Shown piece by piece: positions 21,742-32,025 of a DNA stretch of 64,000 bases. The notes under the pieces were generated by a model. That model saw only the letters and a list, made by a program, of their open reading frames with translations. It was not told the origin of the DNA and did not search any database. Both the position numbers and the translations under genes were made by a program. Each line of letters starts with the position of its first letter. Within the stretch, counting starts at the first letter, position 1. Origin of the DNA: Turritopsis dohrnii (lineage: Eukaryota; Cnidaria; Hydrozoa; Anthoathecata; Oceaniidae); contig BQMF02000423.1 in the NCBI GenBank assembly GCA_027922465.2, positions 310,001-374,000 on the forward strand, given 5' to 3'.

Positions 21742-23589
21742 ATGAATTCTGATCATGACTATGGAATCCCTCAAAGGTTTGCATTTCCTAGATCACAATT
21801 TGATAGAGATGTAGTTGATGCACGGCAACAACATCAACAACAACAACCCCCTGCTGATGACCCTCAACAACGTCGTCGCATTAGAAATGCTGAACGACAA
21901 AGGAGATACCGTGCAAATCAAAGTGAGATTCGTGGTCAATTGAGAAGGGAGAGGGATGCACAACTTCAAAGACAGCGACGGGCTAACGAGCAACCTGAGC
22001 AAGTTGCTGCTCGACTAGAAGCGCAAGCTCACCGGCAGCAGTCGTTAAGAGATAACGAGCAACCTGAGCAAGTTGCTGCTCGACTTGAAGCGCAAGCTCA
22101 CCGACAGCAGTCGTTAAGAGATAACGAGCAACCTGAGCAAGTTGCTGCTCGACTTGAAGCGCAAGCTCACCGACAACAGGCGCTAAGAGATAACGAGCAA
22201 CCTGATCAAGTAGCTGCTCGACTTGAAGCGCAAGCTCACCGACAACAGGCGGTGAGAGATAATGAACAACCTGATCAAGTAGCTGCTCGACTTGAAGCGC
22301 AAGCTCACCGACAACAGGCGCTAAGAGATCATGAGCAACCTGAACAAGCTGCTGCTCGACGTGCAACTGATGCTCAACATCACCAACTTCTGAGAAACAA
22401 TGAGCAACCTGAACAAGCTGCTGCTCGACGTGCAATTGATGCTCAACATCACCAACTTCTGAGAAACAATGAGCAACCTGAACAAGCTGCTGCTCGACGT
22501 GCAATTGATGCTCAACATCACCAACTTCTGAGAAACAATGAGCAACCCGAACAAGCTGCTGCTCGACGTGCAACTGATGCTCAACAACACCAAAGAGCAT
22601 ATGTCCGAAACAGACGAGTGCGCAGGGCTCGCTTTTTAAATGCTGCACGGATTGATATTGAAAACAATAATTTACCTGACATTCATTCTTTAGGTGAATT
22701 TAACATTTTATGTGAACATTGTGGAGCAATCAAATTCGACCGTGAAACTAATTTTAAATGTTGCACAAATGGAAAGGTACAACTTCCTAATTTATTAGAT
22801 TATCCGCCTGAGTTACGGGATCTTTTACTTGATGATTCTGCTCTGGGTAAACATTTCCGTAAGTGTATTAGAATCTATAATAATGCATTTAGTTTTGCTT
22901 CTCTGTCAGCTAACTTACGTCCTCCCCCAGGAAATGGGCCTCCATGTTTTAGGATATGTGGACAACTGCTACATAGGTATGGAGCACTGCATGCTAATGA
23001 AAACCAAGTGCCCATGTTTAGCCAACTGTATATTATCGAAGCTGCTAATTCGCTTGACATGCGTATGCAAAACCCTTCTAATACGGATTGCAACAGAGAC
23101 TTGATGGAGCAAATACAAACAGTCATTAATAGAGTTTCGCCTTATGCCGCAGCATATCGTAACTTGGCTCAGGTTGAACGGGAAGAGGAGGAAAGGGCGC
23201 TTTTAGAAAATAGAGCAACCTCCGTAGTGGGTATGTATATGCGAGAAGGTGAAGACAGGAGGAGATACAATGCTCCACATCATGAAGAAGTTGCAGCAGT
23301 TTTTGTAGGTAACGATGGTGCACCTCCCGCTGGTAGAAATATTGTTGTTTATCCAAGAGATCAGCCCTTGCGCAATATTCCTTACACATCTACAAACATT
23401 GACTCCATGATGTATCCAATGATTTTTCCTAGAGGTGATCCAGGATGGAGTCCAAACATGAATCATGTCCAACAGCATGCAACTGAAAGGCGGAATAAAG
23501 TTACACAATTGCAGTATTATATTTATCGTATTGCCATTAGACGTGAATTTTCTGCTTTACATTTAGCTATTTCAACAGTTTGTTGTTGA
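21742..23589 (+). CDS. Helitron 1 Rep/helicase, N-terminal part (upstream of frameshift)
   Basis: The ATG at 21742 follows a leader of about 620 bases. The first 80 residues are Gln/Arg-rich, followed by nine tandem 23-residue repeats (about 81-288) of the type NEQPEQVAARLEAQAHRQQ. Next comes a probable zinc finger, CEHCGAIKFDRETNFKCC (about 324-341), typical of the Helitron N-terminal domain, then PPGNGPPCFRICGQLLHR and HHEEVAAVFVGNDGAPP, conserved in animal Helitrons. The frame ends at TGA 23587-23589. The true frame resumes at 23567 (LFQQFVVDSYVKVE), so a small deletion near 23562-23566 split the gene. Helitron 2 has the same order of blocks. The product would act as part of the Rep nuclease-helicase in the nucleus. 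Confidence 0.9.
   Translation: MNSDHDYGIPQRFAFPRSQFDRDVVDARQQHQQQQPPADDPQQRRRIRNAERQRRYRANQSEIRGQLRRERDAQLQRQRRANEQPEQVAARLEAQAHRQQSLRDNEQPEQVAARLEAQAHRQQSLRDNEQPEQVAARLEAQAHRQQALRDNEQPDQVAARLEAQAHRQQAVRDNEQPDQVAARLEAQAHRQQALRDHEQPEQAAARRATDAQHHQLLRNNEQPEQAAARRAIDAQHHQLLRNNEQPEQAAARRAIDAQHHQLLRNNEQPEQAAARRATDAQQHQRAYVRNRRVRRARFLNAARIDIENNNLPDIHSLGEFNILCEHCGAIKFDRETNFKCCTNGKVQLPNLLDYPPELRDLLLDDSALGKHFRKCIRIYNNAFSFASLSANLRPPPGNGPPCFRICGQLLHRYGALHANENQVPMFSQLYIIEAANSLDMRMQNPSNTDCNRDLMEQIQTVINRVSPYAAAYRNLAQVEREEEERALLENRATSVVGMYMREGEDRRRYNAPHHEEVAAVFVGNDGAPPAGRNIVVYPRDQPLRNIPYTSTNIDSMMYPMIFPRGDPGWSPNMNHVQQHATERRNKVTQLQYYIYRIAIRREFSALHLAISTVCC
21985..22605 (+). repeat. Nine 69-bp tandem repeats in the Rep N-terminus
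   Basis: Nine 23-codon units fall into two classes: five with VAARLEAQAHRQQ and four with AAARRAxDAQHHQ. Units within a class are almost identical, which points to recent unit homogenisation. All indels are whole units, so the frame is kept. The antisense strand is also open, a by-product of codon composition. Confidence 0.9.
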
Positions 23590-26500
23590 CAGCTATGTCA
23601 AAGTTGAGGGAGCGAGACTCGACTTCATACGCCAGAACCAAGAACAACTACGGGCAGATAGCTACACAGGCCTGATGGACTATTTGGAGGAAGCTGCCCA
23701 TGAACGAAACCTCCGTGCGGGTAATATCGTTGTATTGCCATCTACCTTTTCAGGTTCACCGAGAAATATGCACCAATTGTACCTAGATGCTATGGCATTA
23801 GTTTCAAAACAAGGTAAACCAGACTTATTTTTAACTTTTACATGCAATCCTAAATGGCCTGAAATTGTTCAAAATCTTTTGCCTGGTCAAACCGCATCAG
23901 ATAGGCCAGATCTGGTTGCACGAGTATTCAAATTGAAGTTGGAAACTCTTAAAAACGATATTATCAAAGATTCTGTTCTAGGTGTATCTGTAGCACAGGT
24001 GGATGTTATAGAATTCCAGAAAAGGGGTCTACCTCATGTGCACATGCTGTTGCATCTTGGCAACGAATTTAAGTTGCGCAATGGTGATGACATTGATTCA
24101 TTGATATCAGCACGAATTCCAAATCGCGATCAAGAACCAGAACTTTATGAAATCATCAAATCCTGCATGGTCCATGGTCCATGTGGCCATTTGAATGTGT
24201 CTTCACCGTGTATGCAAGATGGTAAGTGCAGCAAAAATTTTCCAAAGCAGTTCAACAATGGAACTGTTTTAAATGTGGATGGCTATCCTTTATATCACCG
24301 ACCAGATGACGGAAGAACTGTTCGAATTCGGAATATGGATCTTGACAACAGATGGATCGTCCCACACAATCCTTTCCTCAGCAAAAAGTACAATGCACAT
24401 ATAAACCTAGAGGCCTGCGTTTCCATTAAAAGTGTCAAGTATTTGTACAAATACATTTACAAAGGACACGATACTGCTCATATTGAAATCAATGAGCGAA
24501 TAGATCACGACGAAATCAAAACTTTTTTAGATGCGAGGTATGTATCTGCTCCAGAAGCTGTGTGGCGTTTATGCTCTTTTCCAATGCACACTCAAAGTCA
24601 TGCAATTTTACGACTTCCTGTTCACCTTCCAAATGAGCAGCAGATTTTTTTCAGAGAAGGACAGGAACAAGCAGCACTGGAAAGAGGACAAGAGCACACT
24701 AAGTTAACTGCTTGGTTCGAATTGAATCGTGTTGACGAACAGGCACGTCAATATTTATATCCTGATATCCCCCACCATTATGTGTTTCAAACACGACAAT
24801 GTAAGTGGGTGACACGTCAGCGTGGAGCAGAAAAAATTGTAAGTAGAATGTACAATGCTAGCATTCGGCAGGGTGAAAGGTATTTCTTACGTGTGCTGTT
24901 GTTACATGTTCCTGGTGCGACTTCCTTTGAATACCTTAGAACTGTAAATGGGATTTTATATAGATCTTTTAGGGAAGCGTGTATTGCACTTGGACTATTG
25001 GATGACGATACTTTGTGGATACGAACCATGGAAGAACTTGGCGAATCAGCAACTCCCTCTAAAATTCGAAAAGCGTTCTCTTTCATTCTGATCCATGGAG
25101 AGCCAAGCAATCCAGCTGAGTTGTGGGAAAGATTTTGTGCTCACATGATTGAAGATTTTTTGAGACACCAGCCGGAAGTACAAGCAGAGCAGTCAGCTCT
25201 TGGTAAAATTCAGGAAGTCCTGCAGCAATTTGGTAGGGTTGTTACTGACTTTGATTTACCAGCTTTTGAACAAGCTATTGCTGACGATCTACCAAATGCT
25301 GATGAAATGAGGGAAGAGGCCATCAACATGAGGAACACGTTGAATGCTGACCAACTTGCTGTTGCTGATGCAGTCCTAGATGCAGTGGCAACAAACGACA
25401 ATAATAATGCTAAAGTTTTCTTCCTTGATGGACCCGGTGGAACAGGTAAAACTTTCACGTACAATTACATCATTCGCGAGGTTATTGGAAGAAACCTATC
25501 AGTAAGTACGTGTGCATGGACTGGAATTGCAGCAACACTGTTACAAAATGGTAAGACAGTCCATTCTCTTTTTAAATTACCTGTTCCTGTATTGGACAAT
25601 TCAACATGCAATGTCAAGCCTAACAGTAGGCATGCTGATTTCTTACGTAGTCAGCATATTTTGATATTTGATGAGGCAAGTATGATTCCTAAGCATGCAC
25701 TTGAGGCTATTGATAAAATGTTCAGAGATATCTGTAACAGTGATGTGCCTTTTGCTGGAAAGGTTGTTCTTTTAGGTGGTGATTTTAGACAGACTCTTCC
25801 AGTAGTGAAAAGAGGCACACCAGCTCAGATAGTGGAAGCATGCATCAAGAGCTCTGTCTTGTGGCCAATAGTGCAAATCTTTCATCTAAATGTCAACATG
25901 AGAGCTGCACCTGGAGAAAGGGGATTTGCAGAATTCCTACTTGAATTAGGAAGTGGAACGATACCGAAAAAAGTGGATGAGCCATTTAAAGACTCCATCG
26001 AAATTCCGCACGAATGTGTTGTGCACGAAAATAATGATATCGTCCATTCTATTTTTAGTGATGCTGGAGGAGAGGATATGTCGAGTCGTGCAATTCTGAC
26101 ACCGACCAATGATGAGGCTTTAGTAATTAATGAACGGATTCTTCAGGGAATGCCTGGTGAAACAGCCACGTACTTTAGCGTCGATTCTGTTGTTTCTGAT
26201 GAGCAAGAAGAGATTGACCTGTATCCGATGGAGTTCATAAATTCGCTTACTCCTTCTGGAATGCCTCCACACCGGTTGAACTTGAAAGTCAACAGTATAG
26301 TGATGCTGCTGAGAAATTTATCATTGAAGGACGGTTTATGCAACGGCACCCGATTAGTCATCCGTAATCTCCGAGAGAATATCCTTGATTGTGAAGTGCT
26401 GACGGGTATCTCCGCTGGAAATCGGGTGCTCATTCCTAGAGTAACATTGTGTCCCAACGATACCAACCTTCCGTTTCAGCTGAAGCGTACACAATTTCCT

Positions 26501-26728
26501 CTCCGTTTGTCCTACGCAATAACCATAAACAAAAGTCAAGGTCAGACTTTTGAACGGGTTGGTATTTACATGCAAAGGCCTTGCTTCAGTCACGGTCAAC
26601 TGTATGTTGCATTTTCACGAACACGACGCTTTGAAGCGGTGAAAGTAAAGGTTTGTAGAACTTTGCAGCAAGGCTATGTTAGAGAGAGATGCTACACTAG
26701 AAATGTAGTCTACCAACAGGTATTATGA
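23567..26728 (+). CDS. Helitron 1 Rep HUH nuclease and PIF1-like helicase
   Basis: The frame is open from 23567; the first usable start-like codon is at 23675 and gives 1017 residues. The Rep domain has LFLTFTCNPKWPEI (51-64), the HUH motif GLPHVHML (118-125), a Cys/His patch (GPCGHLNVSSPCMQDGKC, about 168-185), and the tyrosine motif SVKYLYKYIYKG (253-264). The helicase follows: Walker A GPGGTGKT near 586, DEAS near 664, GGDFRQTLPV near 701, NMRA near 745, then LNLKVNSIVMLLRNL, NKSQGQTFE and HGQLYVAFSR. All catalytic motifs are intact, and the length is as expected for animal Helitron proteins joined to the upstream part. The only evident lesion is the upstream frameshift. Confidence 0.92.
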   Translation, partial: LFQQFVVDSYVKVEGARLDFIRQNQEQLRADSYTGLMDYLEEAAHERNLRAGNIVVLPSTFSGSPRNMHQLYLDAMALVSKQGKPDLFLTFTCNPKWPEIVQNLLPGQTASDRPDLVARVFKLKLETLKNDIIKDSVLGVSVAQVDVIEFQKRGLPHVHMLLHLGNEFKLRNGDDIDSLISARIPNRDQEPELYEIIKSCMVHGPCGHLNVSSPCMQDGKCSKNFPKQFNNGTVLNVDGYPLYHRPDDGRTVRIRNMDLDNRWIVPHNPFLSKKYNAHINLEACVSIKSVKYLYKYIYKGHDTAHIEINERIDHDEIKTFLDARYVSAPEAVWRLCSFPMHTQSHAILRLPVHLPNEQQIFFREGQEQAALERGQEHTKLTAWFELNRVDEQARQYLYPDIPHHYVFQTRQCKWVTRQRGAEKIVSRMYNASIRQGERYFLRVLLLHVPGATSFEYLRTVNGILYRSFREACIALGLLDDDTLWIRTMEELGESATPSKIRKAFSFILIHGEPSNPAELWERFCAHMIEDFLRHQPEVQAEQSALGKIQEVLQQFGRVVTDFDLPAFEQAIADDLPNADEMREEAINMRNTLNADQLAVADAVLDAVATNDNNNAKVFFLDGPGGTGKTFTYNYIIREVIGRNLSVSTCAWTGIAATLLQNGKTVHSLFKLPVPVLDNSTCNVKPNSRHADFLRSQHILIFDEASMIPKHALEAIDKMFRDICNSDVPFAGKVVLLGGDFRQTLPVVKRGTPAQIVEACIKSSVLWPIVQIFHLNVNMRAAPGERGFAEFLLELGSGTIPKKVDEPFKDSIEIPHECVVHENNDIVHSIFSDAGGEDMSSRAILTPTNDEALVINERILQGMPGETATYFSVDSVVSDEQEEIDLYPMEFINSLTPSGMPPHRLNLKVNSIVMLLRNLSLKDGLCNGTRLVIRNLRENILDCEVLTGISAGNRVLIPRVTLCPNDTNLPFQLKRTQFPLRLSYAITINKSQGQTFERVGIYMQRPCFSHGQLYVAFSRTRRFEAVKVKVCRTLQQGYVRERCYTRNVVYQQVL

Positions 26729-26869
26729 ATATTTTTACCTTGCAAAAATATTGTGCAATTGATACTAAATGTTTTGAATTGAAACTTTGCACAAGGTTAA
26801 TGAGGAGGCATCACATTACATTACCTGCAAATTAAATTGGTATACATTGAATTGAATAATACTGAAATT

Positions 26870-27010
26870 AAAGCAGTTTACATTGAAATGAATTACATTG
26901 AAATGAATTACATTGAAATGAATTACATTGAAATGAATTACATTGAATTGAGTTACGTTGAATTGAGTTACATTGAATTGAATTACATTGAATTGAATTG
27001 AATTGAATGA
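26870..27010. repeat. 15-bp minisatellite (ATTACATTGAAATGA-type)
   Basis: Eight or more tandem copies of a 15-base unit follow the Rep/helicase stop. Later units have GAATTGAGTT or GAATTGAATT variants. It lies in the inter-gene part of Helitron 1. Nothing shows that it is translated. Confidence 0.85.
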
Positions 27011-27159
27011 GTATAGCATTAGATTAGATGACCTAGAAATTAGATTACTTTACATTAAATAGATTAGATTGAATATGTCAAATGATTAGTATATAGCATT
27101 AGATTAGATTACCTTGAACTTTTGAGTAGATTGAAGATTGAATAGATTATGGAAAAATA

Positions 27160-27262
27160 TGGAAGCGGCATGGAGCCGGGTGGAGGAGGGTATGAAAGCG
27201 GCATGGAGCCGGGTGGAGGAGGGTATGAAAGCGGCATGGAGCCGGGTGGAGGAGGGTAGGCA
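27160..27262. repeat. 33-bp minisatellite, three copies
   Basis: Three nearly identical units around AGCGGCATGGAGCCGGGTGG lie in tandem. The GC content is far above the surroundings. It belongs to the region between the two genes of Helitron 1. Confidence 0.85.
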
Positions 27263-28086
27263 AGCGGCAAAAAGCCGTTGTATGTGTGACATATTGTAAT
27301 TTATTCTCTTTTTTTGAGATTCTGATGTCATTGAAAAGGCAGTTTTATCATTGTTATACAGTAACATATGGCCATACATGTTGAACTGCATGGTTTCTTT
27401 TAAAAATTGGTATGAATGTTTCGCTTACAATTCTTTTCCTTTTTTAACCTGATAGTCCATTACTATTTTTTGTACCTGCAGTTCTCTTAGATTTTCTTTT
27501 CTTTTTTAGATAATGAGACAAAGCGTAAACCTCTACACATAATTTGCATGTTGTGTAGCTTTGGATTGAGACACTTGGGTAAGAAATCTTCTGAAAATAT
27601 TCCTCCTAACTTGAGGCTTTGCTAACAAATTGAAAGTAGATTCAGTTAGATTTTTTCACAAGTTCATGTTGTGAGCACAACTTCATTTCATATGTTTAGA
27701 GTTTGCGTATAGTCGTAGAATAGAAAATACATATCAGCTTAACGTGAAGAAAGATGAAATTTCGTTGCACTTGAGAGATTGGTCTATGTTTATTGAGATA
27801 ATAGAAAGTTAGGAAGTTAGACATGGCTGCATGTGGTTTTGTTTATAATTCAGTGACATCCCCCACCCTATCTATACGGTTTCTTCTGGAACAATAGATT
27901 TAATCAATCCCCTTTGGCTTGGAATAACCAGGAGTTTTTCCCCTGGAGTCGGTATAATAATCACGGTATAATAATGTTTCATATATTCTTGAGAAAAACT
28001 AACTTGAGAACATGCTTATAAGAAGTAAATTGATCCACAGTTTTTCTCTATAAAAGTGTTTAAAGTGATTTCATATTTATCTGATT
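27263..28086. other. Inter-gene region of Helitron 1
   Basis: No ORF or RNA was recognised. Since the first coding exon of gene 2 starts right after an acceptor (28568), an untranslated leader exon and promoter for gene 2 may lie in this interval. Confidence 0.3.
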
Positions 28087-28312
28087 ACCGTAATGCATCG
28101 ATTAAACGCCCCTTCTTTTAAACGCCCCCCTCGAATAGACGCCTATATTTTTTATCGATGTTTATATTTAGTTTATATTTACGAAAAAGAAGAGTTTCAC
28201 AATAATTCAATAGACGCCCCCCTCTTTTAAACGCCCCCTCGAATAGACGCCCCCTAAAAATTCAATTTAATAAACGCCCCGGGCGTCTAATCGAAGCATT
28301 ACGGTTTACATT
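28087..28312. mobile_element. MITE with 24-bp terminal inverted repeats
   Basis: The ends are ACCGTAATGCATCGATTAAA and its reverse counterpart, with one or two mismatches over about 24 bases. The body repeats AACGCCCC and GACGCCCC blocks. The ends resemble the terminus of the pogo-like element at 62222 (ACCGTATTTCC...TAAACACC), so a pogo-type transposase could have moved it. It sits between the two genes of Helitron 1. Confidence 0.7.
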
Positions 28313-28568
28313 GTAAATATATATTGAGAATATATAACTTGAACTATTGTCCGATATTTTCTCTTTTACATACTAAATTATCATTAAACGTATTGGCCGT
28401 TATATGTTGTTTTTCTGTATCTCATTCATGTTGTCATATAGAATATTGTACCTTTAACACCTTGAATACTTTTAGTCAACGTTCGTATTATCACTTGTTA
28501 ATGACATAGTGACTGCATGTCCAAGAAAAAGCAGTCTTAACAATATAATTATCGTTACTTTTTCAGAT

Positions 28569-31506
28569 GGCAAATAATAATGACAATGTCCAAGCAGCAG
28601 TTGCGGCGTTATGTAAGCACCTAGGATAATTTCATTTTGTTTTATGAATACTGATTTCAATTCTATAAAATGCTTCATTAAATCTTTGTTTTTCTTTTCA
28701 GTTCGAAATTTGAATAATAACAATGATATAGGTATGTCCATTCCCTTTTGCAAAATATTTTTATGGTTCTCTAAAAAATATACTTTTTTGGTTGTTGCTT
28801 ATTAATTTTTTTTTTATTTTTAGATATGGAGCGGCTGCTTCGTAAGTAGCTGTTATAGTCGTTTCCTATTTTTTATAATTGGTTTTAATGTGTAGACTAG
28901 TATCCCGGGTAAAAACTTTTTACCGAACTTAACTTTGAAAACATTAGGTCAAATCTGCCATTCCTGTGGTACGTACGCGTCACTCGCCACCCATGTTCAG
29001 TATGCGTTGTGTCACAGAATTTAACTCGTGTATATAAAAGTTTCTTTTCAGGCATTAATTTGTTATTACATTCAGAAGATTAAAAACAGAAACAAATAGC
29101 AACATGGCTCAGAATAATATATTTATACGCAGAAGAGAAGTAACTTTAATGTAAAAAAAATGGCAATATATAACACAGAACTGTTTACCCAGACATACAA
29201 AACCAAACATTGAATAACATTACAAAATGTGAATTGAAAACAAATTGATACCTTCCAACTGTGTTTCTTTCGTGCGGAAGTTACATTATACAGCAACCAT
29301 TAATGAATTTTTGAAACGATATATAGTCTGTTCTTCCCAAAACCATCAACGTCATGATTAAAACCATGAGTTTCATTTCTTTATGCTTTTTTTTATTATT
29401 ACCTAAAAAATTAATACTTGAATTGTAATACCGAAAACCTAATCATGCTATAAGAATATTGAAATAAACAACAACAACAAAAAGTGAAATTCAACTACGC
29501 ATTTATCCTTAAAACAAAAATTTACCCAGAAGATAAAAAGTCACAAATAAAATCATAATGCCAAACTTATATATATACCCAGGTACGTAAACGATTACCG
29601 TAACACAAAATAATGCATAAACATTTCATTGCACAGTAATAACTAATGAACTTCTTAAATACATAATCCATTCACATCTACCTTATGAATAATAATCAAA
29701 AACACAAACGTGATGACAGAATTTATATATCTAAAGAGTTTATAAAAAATTGAAAACAACCACATTTTTAATCTGAGTTAAAATCTCCTCTGGCTAATTC
29801 ACAACAGTTAAACAACCCTTTATTCTTATTTATCCAGCATACCAACTGTGTTATAACTAAATAGATTTATACTATTTTAACTTTAGCTGAACTTTAAACA
29901 AAATGGGATACCTTTCACTGCCAATTCACATGTTAGTAAACTAAACAGCATTGATCATCTTCTGTAGACATTTTCAAACACTTCTAAACTCTTTACTTCT
30001 ATATTCATACCTATAAACAAATTACTAATACTTTATTTACTTTCCAGCACAAACATACATAGGTATTTATAAAACACTTTCGCTACCATTTTTTTTTAAG
30101 TGAAATACATAAAACTGCTCTCTTCGTTTGGAAAAACTGCTAAACTTTCTGTATTTTCCAGTAGATTTTGTACTTTTTGGCAGGCAGACAAAAGCATCAA
30201 GCATCGATATAAATTAGATACAATAGATACAATCAGACAGCATAACACATTCCCCACTTCCACAGCGTCATGAGAAATAAAAACATTCATAGCTGTAGGA
30301 CCATTTTTAATGTAATAATAGCGCGCGTTACCAAAACAAATTTCTCTCGGCTTCCTTTTCATCCAGCAGCATAACACATTCTAAACGACAGAATAACTAA
30401 GACATCCACTCAAAGCTAAATCAATTAATCTTTCAAAACTAAATTAAAACCATTCCTTACTGTGTAAATAAACATGAAACTGCATTTCTCCACTGCACTT
30501 TCTTCTGTATAGCGATATTTGATAACTAAAACGTAAACAAACATTTAAAAACCTGTTCTTTTATTAATCTAAATTATTAAACAATAAAAGTCTTATCGTT
30601 CTGCACAGCCAATTTTTAAAAACTTCACTGCACTTCTTCTGTATAAAAGTTTTATAATAATACCTTTTGTTCGTTCGATCTTTCTGCAGCTAATTTTTAA
30701 AAACTTCACTGCACTTCTTCTGTATATCTAAATATGATTTTTCATTGTAAACAAACGATAATAAAACGTTTTATAATAATAACAATACCTTCGTGCATAC
30801 AAACCTGTGTTTCTTCATCAGTTCTTTCGTCGATTTGCTGCCTAAAACAATCAAATTTAAATCAAAATATTCGTATACAAAAAGAAACACGTCTTCTTCG
30901 CGAAGTTTCTTGCTCACGAAATGATCGTTGACAAATTTCGAACGATTAACATTGCATTGCTCGCACTCCTCCAAAGACGTTTTTCGGCTGATTTCCACTG
31001 CGCAAGCCAAAAATAACAAAACGGAGGAGCATATACTAATCGCGAAAAATCAAAAAAATCACTCTCGCTTTGGCGTGGTTTTACGACGAAAAGGGAAAAA
31101 ATAAGAAGGTTTAGACCGTGAAAAAAAAGTAAATACGTCACTCTCTAAAATAAAAGTGGGATGCACAATCGCGGATTATTATAATAAGATATGTCATTTC
31201 TAATTCATTCCATAATTTAGAAAATTTACAAATTGACGATGGCCGGGAGCCGGACCCGGAAATCAGTAAGAATTCAAATAACCTTCTTATCATTATCATT
31301 CTTCAATTATTAACAAAAGATAATTTCTTATTATAGTTGCAGTATATACCAGATTCTTGCGGGAACAGCTGGCCCGAGGAGGGCCAACCACCGATGCCGC
31401 CCTCGGTTCGTGGGTGCGGCATGGAGGGGTTTTTCTCCCTCCAGACCAAACCCGCGGTAGGGGCCGGGGGCAGAACCGCAATAACCACAGGCCGCGGCCA
31501 TACTAA
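28569..31506 (+). CDS. Helitron 1 gene 2: five-exon small protein with RGG-rich tail
   Basis: Five exons, 28569-28614, 28702-28731, 28824-28841, 31221-31265 and 31337-31506, join with every intron in phase 1 and GT-AG borders. The ATG at 28569 follows an acceptor (TTTTTCAG). The spliced frame gives 102 residues: an Asn-rich head (MANNNDNVQAAVAAL), acidic middle (LQIDDGREPDPE), a core AVYTRFLREQLARGGPTTD then AALGSWVRHGG, and an Arg/Gly tail (RGRGRGQNRNNHRPRPY). Introns are 71-92 bases once the nested Helitron in intron 3 is removed. RGG tails usually bind RNA or single-stranded DNA; the function here is unknown. Helitron 2 has a homologue with a matching core, in the same place after the helicase. 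I am sure of the splice pattern, not of the role. Confidence 0.8.
28897..31189 (-). mobile_element. Non-autonomous Helitron E', inserted in gene 2 intron 3
   Basis: On the minus strand it starts TCTTATTATAATAATCCGCG after an A and ends GTAAAAAGTTTTTAC, CCGGGATACTAG, then T. Most of its 2.3 kb is the inverted counterpart of element E (45572-47816). Removing it leaves an 86-base intron, in line with the neighbours. It has no intact ORF. Its 3' end differs from that of E: after GGCGAGTGACGC about 95 different bases with another hairpin follow. Confidence 0.85.
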
Positions 31507-32025
31507 ATGTTTGTGTTTGTGTTTTTTATGTTTTGTTTTTTTGTTTCATGTTGTTTTATGTTTCATGTTTGTTGAATTATAAATGTTGAATTATAAATCT
31601 TCTTCGGTTCTTTTTTTGATTCCCCTCTTTCCATGCCATTATATCATGGCTGGCGAGCAACGTCATCAAAATCTTCGAACGATGATATCTCTGTAACGGT
31701 TGATCGTAGCGGAACGATCCCATACATTTTTTTGATCAGTTTTTCGAGCTCTACAACATGGGCACACTTATTATTGCCAATTACTTAATTTTATTTTTCG
31801 TGAACTCAAGGCAGGCTGAACATGGGCATTTTCTTGCTCAGAATTTCGAGCTCTACTTTCCATTGTCAATTCGTTGATTCTATTTTTCGTGAACTGTTTT
31901 CGAGCTCTACACGATGGTAACACTTTCCATTGTCAATTCCTGAATTCCAATATTCGTGAACTCATTGGGAGGTGACACAACGCATACTGAACATGAGCGG
32001 CGAGCGACGCCGCCTTGGCGGCTAG

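Larger units (their letters stand above)
21122..32025 (+). mobile_element. Helitron 1, nearly autonomous, 10.9 kb
   Basis: The 5' end is TCTATATATTAATAGCC after an A. The 3' end is the hairpin GCCGCCTTGGC-GGC followed by TAG, so that the terminus reads CTAG. The array up to 32518 is flanked by A and T and the empty site is present at 19551. The element carries a Rep/helicase gene with one frameshift (21742-26728), minisatellites (26870-27262), a MITE (28087-28312), a second spliced gene (28569-31506), and an inverted Helitron inserted in an intron of that gene (28897-31189). A 493-bp non-autonomous relative with the same ends is joined directly at its 3' end. Transposition is by rolling-circle DNA copying through the HUH Rep nuclease and PIF1-like helicase. 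Confidence 0.92.

Noticed and set aside
21983..22648. Minus-strand ORF of 221 codons
   Set aside because: It is the antisense of the 69-bp repeat array in the Rep gene; its openness follows from codon bias in the repeats.
23567..23675. Intron between the two halves of the Helitron 1 Rep gene
   Set aside because: The conserved protein (LFQQFVVDSYVKVE onward) is coded without interruption from 23567; no donor and acceptor pair is needed, so a small indel fits better.
26816..27019. Minus-strand ORF of 67 codons with repeated IxFNV
   Set aside because: Direct consequence of the 15-bp minisatellite, whose unit length is a multiple of three.
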